DNA of 64,000 nucleotides, from contig CM032669.1 in NCBI GenBank assembly GCA_019095985.1, forward strand, positions 40,090,586 to 40,154,585, written 5' to 3'. Source of the stretch: Streblospio benedicti (Eukaryota > Annelida > Polychaeta > Spionida > Spionidae). The translations under genes and the position numbers were made by a program. Position 1 is the first letter of the stretch, and every line of letters starts with the position of its first letter. The notes beneath the pieces were generated by a model. It ran no database searches, was not told the origin of the DNA, and saw only the letters and a list, made by a program, of their open reading frames with translations. Shown in pieces: positions 11,796 through 21,560 of this stretch.

Positions 11796-12372
11796 TGTAA
11801 CAGGTTTCTTGTTTTCAGGGGTGAGAGATGCCAGGTTTCGTGTGCGAGGACAGTGACAAAATACTAGATTTATTCAACTCTTTATTTAGCTATCAAACAC
11901 GGGTTACATTACAGTGGGAATATAGTAGGTTTATTTACATGGTCTCCTTCCTTGGGCCTGGCGCGGCTGTTACCGGGAACGATCGAAGCCTGGGGCTGGG
12001 TCGAGGTTCGAAGTCACGGTAGAGAGGGCAGGCGTGGTCGGCAACAGTGATCGGGTCAGGGCTATCAAGCGAGGTCGTGATCGAGATCGTGATCGGTACA
12101 GGGAGAGCGAGGTTGGCAACAGTGGTCAAGAGGAGCAGAGCTAAGGTCGAGATCTGTGACCTGTCACATAATCACGTGACCTGTCATGGCTACCCGGAAT
12201 TAGTGTAACTTACCATTCATTCTGTGGAATCAGTTGGTTGTATGGCCTGCACAATATTATAAACCTAAATAAGACCAATTAGACATAAATATAGTAAAAG
12301 GGGCTTTATTGTGCTCCCTGCTGGTGGATCCTTGGGACCAGGGAAGGTCCCATGAGGGCCGATTTTGTCACA

Positions 12373-12848
12373 CTATCAATGTGCTAAATCCTGCTTGAGC
12401 AAAACACTTTTATGCTTTCTGCTACCCAATAACACGTATCTAGGCCATTGATGTTTTTCGCTAATGTAGCTGCATCTGAAGATGAATCCTCTTTTATCAA
12501 TGCAAGCTTAACACTTTTCGTAGCTGCCGTTTTTGGTAGTGAAGTTTCATAGCTTGATTTATGCCTTAATCTAGTGTTTGCAAGCGGAGGTTGTGTTTGC
12601 TGGAAAAAATAGCAGCTTTAATATATTGATGAGATGAAGATCTTTTGTGTGTGATTGAGCATTATCCATAAAAAGTAAAATATTTCTTTCTGGCATACGT
12701 ACCTTTCTATCAAAGTCTTTATAAACACTTTACCAGTCATCCATGCTTTGCTATTCCATTAGTAATGAACAGGCAATCTGGATTTATGAAGATGTCCCAT
12801 ACATCTTGGATTTTTTGACTTGCCAATGATTATTGGTTTTTCGAAACA
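12373..12848 (-). pseudogene. Tigger-1 transposase, middle block
   Basis: Minus-strand text starts at the edge of the kinase-bearing element with KPIIIGKSKNPRC, the conserved Tigger/jerky segment, continues with SKAWMTGKVF and then, in shifted frame, with a FLWIMLNHT stretch that corresponds to the family's LLxxDNAxxH catalytic strand, and ends with LALIKEDSSSDAATLAKNIN and GLDTCYWVAESIKVF before the LTR. Several frameshifts and stops separate these pieces. The segment directly continues the N-terminal block at 18384-19015 once the intervening element is recognised. Confidence 0.65.
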
Positions 12849-12962
12849 CAGTGGCTATTTGTCCGGCGGGCTGGACCGATAGCCTTTAGTCTATTCGTCT
12901 GGCAACCCCGCCGGATCAATAGAGGTTAGGATATTTGTCCGGCGCTCCGGAGGAGTTTATAT
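12849..12962 (+). repeat. Left TIR of the kinase-bearing element
   Basis: Aligns along its whole length, with scattered substitutions, to the reverse complement of 18268-18383. Contains three spaced copies of the word atttgtccgg or close variants. Confidence 0.85.
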
Positions 12963-15099
12963 GTCCGGTTTTTGTTTGTTCTTATGTATATTCAACATCT
13001 GACATTGATGCACATCACAAATATAAAATATTCCTTTATAACACACTATACACTATATTTCATATTAATATAACTATTCGGTACTCTATTTTACCAAATC
13101 ACATCGACCTGACGAAAAAAAATCAATCAAAAATGCAAGGTGCTCGTCTTGCAGATGTCTGGGAATATTCATCTTTGAAGGACGTTTTGAAGACGTGTTA
13201 TGGACGGCAGTGCATACAGGCTCAAAGAAGTTCGGCTAAATATTAACAACATTTGTGAGACATCTGGAACAAAATATTTCAGGCATCTTGGCCAAGTGCG
13301 TGACTGGAAGCTCACATTATTAGGAAGCTACACACCTTCAACGGTGATGAACTTGATCTTTGTATTATACTAAGCTGTCATTCGGATGAAGAAATTCCGT
13401 GTCTAATACCTCGCAAACCACAAATGCACCCTATTTAACCACCATATACCATAAGGTCAAACAATATCTCTCCATATGTAAAATCGTCACATTCGACAGA
13501 TTTGTTGCCAATATTCTACTCATACACAACCCAAATGAGTGTACAGTACTGATACCGTAGGATGGATACAGAAGAAAGTTTTCTAGAATTACGCTACGAT
13601 TTCACGCGATTTTTTACCATTTCTTCTCATTGTTGGGACTATTACGAACGTAAAAAGGCTCTGTAGTTTCCGCAAATTAAGGCTTTCTTCATAACTTGCC
13701 TGAAGTTACGATCATTCCAATTACTCCCCTTATATTACACATTTTACGGAGGTTCCCGTGATGAAAAGAATATTTCTAAAATTTCAAAATCACGGCGACA
13801 TTTTGACAGATTTTCATTTCATTGGGTGTCTGTACAGCGTCCGCACTTCCGTTTTCACTTTGTGGCGGGAATAAACGAGAATGACCGAACAAATGCGACT
13901 ATTTATGAGCGATTAAGTATCAAAGATAGACGCCAATGTGTGAAATCATTCTTATTATTACGTTTTTTCTGTTTATTTCGATAATCGTAAGTATCGTAGT
14001 TTATGTGATTGAGCAGTTCCAAGAAAACTGTGATAGCCGTAACTTTGCTTCGAATTGTTACGAATTATTACATTTTATTACCCTGATTCCTCTAATTTCG
14101 TTTCCGATTCTGTATCCTTCTTACGATATCAGTACTGTAGCAGTAAAATTACATATTTTTAATCATTGTAGCAGACATTATGCGCTCGAGTCTACCCTCT
14201 GCTATACTTAGCATATGAGTGTGACAACCAACTACTCTTGTGGGTGTGGTTTCTGCTCACGTGTAGAAAACTTGTTAAAACACATCATCTAATCATTCTC
14301 CATGTTTTGCAGACATCTTGAAATGTTCCATCTTTGAAGGACGTTTTGAAGATCTGTTATCCATAACAGATATCAGTATATAGGCTCAAAGTTGAACGCA
14401 GTGAACATAACGTCTGGTCTTGTGAACTTCCATAAATGTAAATGTGGTGGTTTGTAGTGGTGATTCTAATGTGCTCTCACGACTTCACATTTACAGGTCA
14501 TAGGCACACTCAATGATCAGCAATTTTTCATTTCTCACATACTTGCATCGGCAGCACATTCAGCACATCATGCTAATTACTCATACAGGCACTCACACAC
14601 TCTTTCAATCCAATGACCTGTACCTAATTAACTTGTAGGTGCCACGGAGCAGTGTGCAAGTACCTGAATTTCCTCTGGACTATCTTTATTTCTCAAAGTT
14701 GCACTTACTTTTGTTAAAGTAGATTGCAATGGCCAATATGAAAATCGCATTACTGGATTGTGTTATAAATAAATACAGCTGAACAGATTATTTGGTATTG
14801 TAATGTCATTTTATTGTGTCAAAATAAAATATATGACTGTTATTTACAAAAAACTAAGGCTAACACTACACTAAGGCTAAACATGAATTATATGTGTGAG
14901 AATACAATGGTTACATGAAGTGAGGGGAAAACTCCGGACCGCGAAGCAATCAAGGAACGTTAACACAACACCAAGACCATATATTGAGTAATTGACCACA
15001 AATGTAACTTCAATCATTTATATTATTGTACAAAATACAAATAAAACGTATATTCACGGTGGTTTCCATTTGGTGTCTTCGATAACATAGACATGGACC
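12963..15099. other. Non-coding interior of the kinase-bearing element
   Basis: No recognisable gene. A pair of direct repeats (13165-13230 and 14325-14395) is present. A hydrophobic plus-strand frame at 13936-14211 is best treated as chance. Confidence 0.4.
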
Positions 15100-15778
15100 T
15101 TACAGATTGTAAGGTGGTGTAACTTCCTTGCAGTACAGTTTGTCCATGTCTATGCTACCGAACCAGCTTGCTTCTAATACAGATTTGTAAGACAATCTTT
15201 CGTCTTCTTCTTCCTCCTTCAAAATGCCCTCCATCATGTTGACTAACTCTGCACTGAACTTCTTCGGGTACACTATCATTTGAGGCTCCTCCCACGTTGA
15301 CTGCTGTGTGTATGGGAGCCTCCCGGTCAGAAGAACAAAGTTTGTGACCCCCAGAGACCACACATCCATGGCAGTGGTGTGTGGGCCCCGGGAAGCCACC
15401 TCCAGAGCCATGTAGCCCCGGGTCCTGCACCTCCCAGCATCCACCGGCCTTGCAGTGTACCACGCCAGGCCGAAGTCTGTCAGCTTGACATAACCATCAG
15501 CCATGACAAGGACGTTGCCGGGCTTGAGGTCTCGCTGGATCCAGCCCACGAGGTGAAGGTAGCCCAGGACCATGGTGACTTGGGCCCCTTACACACGGCA
15601 GTCGGCTTCGGTGAGAGGGCCCTTCTTTGCGAGCAGGCCGTCCAGGTCTGTGAGGGCTGGCTCCATGCCTATGAACGCATACTCCGGCGTCTCCGTGCGA
15701 AATCTCAGTCGGATGGTGAAGGGGTGTTTCAGGGCGTGCAGGAGGCGGGTTTCGAGTTGTACCATAGCTTTACGTACT
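15100..15778 (-). pseudogene. AGC-type protein kinase, large C-terminal exon
   Basis: Serine/threonine kinase catalytic domain from the end of the N-lobe to the AGC tail. Visible parts: helix C with its Glu (VQLETRLLHALKHPF), hinge text (EYAFIGMEPALTDLDGLL), catalytic loop WIQRDLKPGNVL with Gln in place of the usual HRD His, metal site TDFGLAW, activation-segment end YMALE instead of APE, helix F MDVWSLGV and the tail DMDKLYCKEVTPPYN, which matches the hydrophobic-PPY pattern of the PKA/PKG-like AGC group. The acceptor tgtcttccag sits at 15779; the phase (2+1) fits the donor after 17620. One TAA (15589-15591) interrupts the frame, where the family expects a Tyr-like residue before GAQVTMVLGYLH. 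So this is a freshly broken copy, or a real gene with an assembly or allelic error. Confidence 0.75.
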
Positions 15779-16572
15779 CTGGAAGACAAAGAGATGTGTT
15801 AGTGCATTTAGCCGATGTAGTATAGACTGTGGTGGGAAGTCGTGTGCATGATTTGCTAGTTACATTGATATTTTCAGCTCAACATGGTTTTAAAAACCGT
15901 ACGAAAGTGCGTGCTAAATGGGAAATTTAACACTGATATGTTACTTGTTTACATTCATTTCTGAACTGCCTAAAATACAAATACATTCCAAGTACATTAC
16001 ATGTAAGTACTTTATCAAGACTTAACATCCATGTTCACTATAATACTAGATATACTATCGGCAGCGCATTGTAATGTAGTAACGATGTGATGATACACAA
16101 AGGTCAGGACATCTCAAAAGAGTGCGTTTGTGCGACAATTCGAGAAGTGACTGTCTGTGTACAGACGAGACTTTACCATGTTTTGCAATATTGTCTTCGA
16201 TATAAGAAATGATATAAAGCAAACATCATAACCATAGGAGAAAACCCTATTAATTATAGCATTCGAGCTCTTTTTTCATATGCGCGGTTTAATTGTGTCT
16301 GGTCAAGATTAGCGAACTGTGATTTTGCTAAAAGTTAATTTTAGATTTAACGTAATGTATAGGTAATATGGAAATAGTCAGATTTGGGGAATTTATCTCC
16401 ATAAGTGTTGGGTGCATTTGAATGAAAGTTTGTTAAAGAAACCCGTCCTATTAGATGTGAAAGTTGGGATGGATGTTTATATAGTTTTCTATGTAACCCT
16501 TTTAATAATAAAAAATATCTCATGTTTACTGCTACATTATATACAGGGTACATGCACGAATTAGGATTAATG
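15779..16572. other. Kinase intron, distal part
   Basis: Between the large exon and the duplicated segment; no coding or repeat signal. Confidence 0.5.
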
Positions 16573-17010
16573 TAAATGTGGATTTTCACTATACATGTAA
16601 ACCCTCTCGCTACACTTAATAAACCAATCAACATAATCTAAACGACTTTCATGACTTTTTCATGATTTTCACAAGTGAAAGTCCACGATAAGAACACAAT
16701 AATGTCTTGTAACTAATCTAAACAGGTTGGTCCTTGCCTACTGATTAATCTAATTATAACTCAACTACAATCACATATTTTGATGGGAAACAAAAACTAT
16801 TTAAGGTATACAAATTCATCTTGGCCTTGCTGATGGCTTTCATGGCATGGATTCTCCCGGCGTATCGTACCAAGTTGACGCTCCCAAACGCTCCAGTCCC
16901 CAGATCAATTGAGTAATAAGCAACTTCTGCCAACGATGCTGTGGGCGGTTTTCTCGGTCCGTCTGTTTTTGAATTCCCGGACAAGTTGTCTTTCGTAACT
17001 ATCCATGTAT
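16573..17010 (-). repeat. Tandem duplicate of a kinase exon region, decayed copy
   Basis: Roughly 440 bp here match 17390-17820, including non-coding flanks such as cttggccttgctgatggctt. The duplication therefore took in an exon plus intron sequence, about 0.8 kb apart. Confidence 0.85.
16812..17006 (-). pseudogene. Decayed duplicate of the kinase glycine-loop exon
   Basis: Encodes the same N-lobe as the exon at 17620-17816: DLGTGAFGSVNLVRYAGRIH then AMKAISKAKMN, with the GxGxFGxV loop and the ATP-binding Lys. One extra base in the run gagaaaacc shifts the frame between the start MDSYERQLVREF and the glycine loop, and the donor has changed from gtaagt to gtatac. These changes make it unlikely to be used as an alternative exon now. 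Confidence 0.7.
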
Positions 17011-17619
17011 ATTCCCTTATCAAGTATTCAATTAGCACTTTTCAACATTTTTTTCTACTGATTATGTTCACAACTTGAATGGAATATAACTAAATACATC
17101 TCATTCAAAATATCATTTTTGATTTATACATCTTTCCTATTTAAAGTTGTTAATATTTTTACAATAGGGAAACCTATACATCTAACTTATTCAATATATT
17201 GAAACTATGACAATTGTCTGTGAGGATGTGAAATCTATACTGACACAATGCATTCAAGTACATTGATTTGATGGTAATGATGATTTACTATGATAATCTT
17301 TTAATTCGGATTATCCTAGCTTTGTGAATTTTAATCTGAAAATGCGACTTCATTAAATTTATCTGTCTCCAACTCACAAATCTTACGTGGATTTTCACTA
17401 TACATGTAAAGCCTCTCGCTACACTGATAAACCAATCAACATAATCTAAACAACTTTCATGACTTTTTCATGATTTTCACAAGTGAAAGTCCATGATAAG
17501 AACACTAATGTCTTGTAACTAATCTAAACAGGTTGGTCCTTGCCTACTGATTAATCTAATTATAACATAACTACAATCACATATTTTGATGGGAAACAAA
17601 AACTATTTAAGGTACTTAC

Positions 17620-17816
17620 GAATTCATCTTGGCCTTGCTGATGGCTTTCATGGCATGGATTCTCCCGGCGTATCGTACCAAGTTGACGCTCCCGAACCCT
17701 CCAGTCCCCAGATCTATTGAGCAATATACGACTTTAGCTGCCAATGCTGCTGTGGGCGGTTTTTCGGTCCATCTATCCTGGAATTCCCGGACAAGTTGTC
17801 GTTCATAACTATCCAT
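17620..17816 (-). CDS. AGC-type protein kinase, N-lobe exon
   Basis: Open from ATG 17816 with MDSYERQLVREFQDRWTEKP, then the glycine-rich loop LGTGGFGSVNLV and the Lys strand IHAMKAISKAKMN. The exon ends at a strong donor (gtaagt at 17614-17619) in phase 2, which matches the acceptor at 15779, so splicing would give NS-VRKAMVQLE without a break and a product of about 290 residues. The domain covers the kinase fold only; no cyclic-nucleotide or other regulatory domain is seen upstream, so either earlier exons were not captured or the protein is a bare catalytic domain. Resemblance is to cyclic-nucleotide-dependent kinases within AGC, judged by eye. The exon lies inside the transposable unit at 12849-18383. 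Confidence 0.7.
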
Positions 17817-17820
17817 ATCT

Positions 17821-18267
17821 TTTTCCTGTTTTTCCCTCTTTTTGTACTACAACAATTTATTGTAGGTTTCACTATCCATCAGAATTCTTGGAAAGAATGA
17901 ATTCGAATTCGATTGCTGAAAAGTTGTCTAACTAAAACAAAGAAATACGGTGTCAAGAACAATAGACATGAACATTGCTTAGTTATAACATATCAAATAT
18001 GCACAAGTAGACTCTATTAAACTTGTAAATATGTGAGGTTCTCTTTAAACAAATTACAATGTTGATTTAGTTCATTTCAGTAACAAAAGATATACAAGTA
18101 TTTCAATCATGACCATTGCTTGCCATAACAGAGAGAGTAGAATTTCATGCCCATTAAACAAGAATTCACTTGAGACTATTACTAAATCATAGTCATATGT
18201 CTGAAATGAAATCTTATAGTCTATATAATAATCTAAAACATGCTTTGACTAAGAATCGTAAGACTCT
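17821..18267. other. Region 5' of the kinase exon
   Basis: No additional kinase exon is recognisable between the N-lobe exon and the right TIR; the promoter is not identifiable. Confidence 0.4.
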
Positions 18268-18383
18268 ACATGTAAACGCCTCCAGCGGGCCGGACAAATA
18301 GCCTAACCACCATTGATCCGGCGAGGTCGCCAGACAAATAGACTAACGGCTATCAGTCCGGCCCGCCGGACAAATAGCCACTG
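18268..18383 (-). repeat. Right TIR of the kinase-bearing element
   Basis: Partner of 12849-12962. The interior repeats of the word ccggacaaatag give the TIR a sub-repeat structure, which is common in transposon ends that bind transposase at several sites. Confidence 0.85.
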
Positions 18384-19015
18384 CCTTTTCGTAATCTCCT
18401 TTGAGGTTGCAGGTGAGTGCTACTGTTATCCTGTCTTTTTTTTCCAGATGAATGGGAGCTTTTTTACTATTAGTAATTTTTCAGGCAGAGCCCTGAATGT
18501 AATACCTGTTTCATCCATGTTATAAATGTCTCTTAGGTAATATCCTTCACAGATACCTAGCAACTTATCTGTCCAAACATACACTGTATCCTCGCAGACA
18601 TTGGCTCCTTCTATAAGGGTTTTGCACGAAATGTTATGTCTCTTTTTAAAAGGTTCTAGCCAGCCATTGCTGGCTTTGAATTTCAAACTGTTTATCTCTT
18701 CACTGTATTCACGTGCTTTTTCTTGAATCATTGGGCCAGAAATTGGTAGGTTCTTAGCCCTTATCTCATTGAACCACTCCCAAACGTTATTGTTTATCTC
18801 TTCATTTGGAGGGTCAAATATTCTAGTTCTTTTTCTCTCTGAATTGGCATTGTCTTCAAAGGGCTCTAACACCTCAGCCTTATGCTTTAATATGTTTGAA
18901 ACATTTGATTTTCCCATGCAGAATTCATCTGCCAATTTCCTTACACTTTTCTTAGTTTTTTTCAAATTCATTTATCATCTTCACTTTCTCCTCTAAATTC
19001 AGCCTGTAAATATTG
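18384..19015 (-). pseudogene. Tigger-1 transposase, N-terminal block
   Basis: N-terminal half of a pogo/Tigger transposase. The first helix-turn-helix reads LNLEEKVKMINEFEK then, after an extra A in a run near 18960, KKSVRKLADEFCMGKSNVSN. The second (CENP-B type) helix-turn-helix region follows with NNVWEWFNEIRAKNLPISGP and NGWLEPFKKRHNIS. The DDE domain starts with RDIYNMDETGITFRALPEK, where the Asp of MDETG is the first catalytic acid. It ends with DRITVALTCNLKGDYEK exactly at the border of the kinase-bearing element. Apart from the A-run shift near 18960 and a second shift near the 18430-18470 purine run, the text is well kept. Confidence 0.8.
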
Positions 19016-19522
19016 CTTTGTTCTAGTACAGTGGGAAAATTTGAACTGTCCACTATACAGAAGTATGTATGCTATTTGGGAGCAAATATAGTGTCCACTG
19101 TCCACATAAGACAGGTGTCCATTATACAGAGGTTCTCCTTATATTCTATATATATATATACCAAATAGTTTGTTTGTTGTTATTTATATATATATTCTAT
19201 ATATATAAAAAGTAATGTCTATTTGTATGGTCTTTATAGACTCCTAAACCATACATCCTATCACCATGAAACGTGGGCAAATCATTGTGCATATTCCAAG
19301 GGTGGTTTTCATCGAATCTAAAAATTCACAAATGGGCCCACCTTTACGTAAATTGCAATTATATTTCAAAATGCATACTTTTTATCCCTGCCTTTTTATC
19401 TACCCCCTGCTAAAGTGCCAGCAGCCAACTGCTGTAAATTAAAGCCGCGCTATTTTTAGCTCACCTGTCAGCAGCTTTTGAAAGGGGCATCTGAAGCCAC
19501 AGTCATTCAGGCTTTAATTACA

Positions 19523-19931
19523 CTAGCGGCCCGCGTCCTACGGACGCAAATGGATAGTCCATCAATTTATAACAGCACGACGATTAATCTCAACAGTAGG
19601 CGGGGACGTTATGTACGATATGTACCGTTCCGTGCTCCGTTGTGAAACTATTATCGGGACAGTCGTTTTTACGAACGCTACGCAGACACCCGGAAATAAA
19701 GCGGTCGCGTAGAAAACCCGTTGTCGACTCGACATTTACGAAGCAGTTTTCTCGTAAATTAAGAGAGATTGAAACGCACAGTGATTATGGGAACATTGAA
19801 ATAGTAGTAAGGCAGGGAACGCGTCTAGGTTTGAAGCGCAAAACGGCACTGGTGGGTAAAAAATGTCCGAAATTCGAGATTCACTACGGGGTCGCCGCTT
19901 TCGAAGCAAGTTCAGTAATTATATATATATC
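19523..19931 (-). mobile_element. Short Helitron-like element, copy 1
   Basis: On the minus strand the end reads gcgtccgtaggacgc (a 6-bp-stem hairpin at 19533-19547), six bases, then CTAG (19523-19526) and T. The same end, plus the interior words aaatggatagtcca and gattaatctcaaca, recurs at 47366-47625 inside a hAT gene. The other end is the AT-rich stretch around 19918-19931. No protein is encoded. Confidence 0.55.
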
Positions 19932-19965
19932 AGTAGGGCATATAGCAGCCTGGTGATAGAGATTA

Positions 19966-20645
19966 AGCGTACGTTCACACATACGCGATATCGCTTGAGC
20001 GACGGAGCGACCTAGCGATGAGGCGATGGGTGATTTGGTGTTCACACACACGCGATTTGCAAGCGATTTTCACTGGCGATTTTCCTTGAATGTATAAAAA
20101 AATCTTTGTCTCCAATTGATTATTTTTTTCAGATAGTTTATATATTGGCCGATACTGAATCATTGAAGGTACTGTCGACGCTAAACATGGAATAATCATA
20201 CACACTCAGTCGGTCTTTTACTAACAATATTAGCTTTTCAATTTTATTTGAGGGGACTTTATCCATGTTAATTATTTCTTATTTCTTGGTTTTCTCAAAC
20301 AAATTTTCAAAAAATAATGATTCCAATACTGTGTGGTGTACTGTGTGGTGTACGAAGTGTCAACTAAAATCAATTAAATAGTGCTGGTCAATAATCATAT
20401 AAAAGATCAATTAAAAATGCTAGACTACATGAGATAACGATCGTGTTCCAGGGAAATTGCCTAGCTATGAGGCGATTTTATCGCTCATGAAGCGAAAAAA
20501 TCGCTCAAGCGATATCGCCTCGTCTCTTCGTCGCGTACGTGTGAACGGCTCAATGCAAACATGATAGACCGAAAATATCGCCTGTCGCTTCGTCGCCTCG
20601 TCGCTCCGTCGCTCAAGAGATATCGCGTATGTGTGAACACACGCT
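19966..20645. mobile_element. MITE with long TIRs
   Basis: The ends agcgtacgttcacacatacg and, in reverse complement, agcgtgtgttcacacatacg continue with matching cgatatc/gagcgacggagcgac text for about 45 bp. Subterminal regions repeat the word cgatatcgc/tcgctc many times (20480-20620). 680 bp, no coding. Superfamily not assignable; no clean target duplication. Confidence 0.75.
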
Positions 20646-21274
20646 AAAAGTAACAGTATTGATTTCTTAAGAGATGATAAGGGGCTTTTTCTTGGAAACG
20701 GAGTGATGGGTGATTCACACCCCCAATATCTTCTCCGCACGGTCCGTGTGTAGGAGATAAAAACACCCTTTTCTGTGTTTTTTCTTTCAAGGATAGGACT
20801 TGATAAAGTGGGGAGTGGGCTCCCTGGGGCATGGGCCTTGCATACTTTTTCAAAATATTTGAGTTCACGTAATATAGTGCCACAGTCATAATAGATAAGA
20901 ATATACAAAATGTCTCAATAACATATTACATTGTTAACATCCCTACTTATATGATCACATATAGATCTACCTATGTATTACCCTCTGATAAAAATATAAA
21001 TTTTTCTGAATATCCGATGGAAGAAAATTGAAGGATTCCATGTCAATAGCTATAGTGTGCCACTGCAACGCGTGGCAGGGGAAAGCTAGTATGTTATAAG
21101 TGAAAAGTATCCACATAAGGCAGGTGTCCACTATACGGAGGAGTCCACATAGACAGGTTCCTCTGTAATCTATTTCTGTATTTACCTTGTCTATTTAAGC
21201 ACTTCAGTCAACTATCATCTGCTTTGAACCCGTTAGGATTTTGATATCCTATGTGCTGATTCCAATTTCTAATG

Positions 21275-21560
21275 AAGATTTATGGTACATGCAAAACAGT
21301 TACTCTCAGGCGTCTTTTCTCCAGTACTCTATCCTCCAGTTGTAAAATGTTATCAACTAGGTTTCTTCGTGCTTTTTCTGGCTCCTTCAGATAAATAAAC
21401 TTTCCTCTTTTAGTCGTAAAATCACATGCTCCGACCCAAAAGAACAGCTGATAGTTCTCATATTCTCTGGCTGGTGACCCCAATTTACTTATAGCTTCTC
21501 TTATTTCCCCCGATGTTTTTCCACTCCTGGCTTAATGTTTGGTTATGGTGAAACCAGGCT
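21275..21560 (-). pseudogene. Degraded unrecognised open frame
   Basis: Minus strand reads SGKTSGEIREAISKLGSPAR then YENYQLFFWVGACDFTTKRG and KFIYLKEPEKARRNL. The arrangement (a substrate-loop-like GCD block in a hydrophobic strand) resembles SGNH-hydrolase-like proteins often found beside retroelements in marine invertebrates, but this is memory-based and uncertain. One stop lies upstream of SGKTS. No neighbouring gene supports a role. Confidence 0.3.

Larger units (their letters stand above)
9916..12372 (-). mobile_element. LTR retrotransposon fossil, possibly BEL/Pao-like, inside Tigger-1
   Basis: Two LTR-like copies in minus orientation lie at 11796-12372 and 9916-10782, each starting TGTGACAAAATC. 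The first is followed at once (11795 downward) by ttttggtgccatgacc, which resembles the tRNA-primer site of BEL/Pao elements. A TATA box (ctataaaagccgg on the minus strand) lies near 10420 in the second copy, and AATAAA-type signals occur near the low-coordinate ends. No gag or pol text is readable between the copies, so the element is broken and lacks its coding core. The two copies look very similar over their shared length, suggesting a young insertion or a recent duplication. Family assignment is tentative. Confidence 0.5.
12849..18383 (-). mobile_element. 5.5-kb TIR element carrying an AGC kinase gene
   Basis: Inverted ends of about 115 bp (12849-12962 and 18268-18383), both beginning cagtggctatttgtccggcg when read inward, border a 5,535-bp unit. 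It splits Tigger-1: in minus orientation the transposase reads up to GDYEK at 18384 and resumes with KPIIIGKSK at 12848. A duplicated ttNcgaaaa sits 2-3 bases off each end, compatible with an 8-bp target duplication. CAGTGGC ends plus an 8-bp duplication suggest hAT, but no transposase is present, so the superfamily is open. Cargo: kinase exons at 17620-17816 and 15100-15778 with a decayed extra exon at 16812-17006. Two words near 13170-13230 (tctttgaaggacgttttgaa) recur at 14331-14395. The rest shows no coding. Confidence 0.75.
19147..21089 (+). mobile_element. Helitron-like non-autonomous element inside Tigger-1
   Basis: The right end shows a 6-bp stem hairpin (tgccac at 21058-21063 and gtggca at 21072-21077), then eight bases and CTAG at 21086-21089 followed by T, the classical Helitron 3' terminus. 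The left end begins tctatatatatata near 19147, similar to the Helitron 5' TC terminus, although the AT-rich repeat makes the exact base uncertain. It separates two copies of the Tigger subterminal repeat. No Rep/helicase text is present. It contains a smaller Helitron-like copy (19523-19931) and a MITE (19966-20645). Confidence 0.5.
9097..21165 (-). mobile_element. Tigger/pogo transposon (Tigger-1) with nested insertions
   Basis: The left end cagtggaacctg (9097) and, in reverse complement, the right end cagaggaacctg (21165) form the TIR, and both are bordered by TA (9095-9096 and 21166-21167), the TcMar/Tigger target duplication. Subterminal copies of ccacataagrcaggtgtcca lie near 9150, 19085-19110 and 21108-21135. 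The transposase is on the minus strand in three separated blocks (N-terminal 18384-19015, middle 12373-12848, C-terminal 9508-9915). Subtracting the insertions leaves about 2-2.5 kb, the usual Tigger size. Insertions: LTR-element fossil (about 9916-12372), kinase-bearing TIR element (12849-18383), Helitron-like element (about 19147-21089). Dead copy, old enough to have collected several later elements. Confidence 0.8.

Noticed and set aside
13936-14211. Hydrophobic 91-codon frame, possible small membrane protein
   Set aside because: No conserved motif, no splice signals, inside the non-coding interior of the kinase-bearing element; AT-rich DNA readily gives such frames.
18384-18971. Live Tigger transposase gene
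   Set aside because: Only the N-terminal half is present and the frame is shifted in purine runs; the rest lies beyond the inserted element.
20465-20908. 147-codon minus-strand frame
   Set aside because: Runs across the MITE's right TIR and its repeated cgatatcgc words; repeat-derived, no protein motif.
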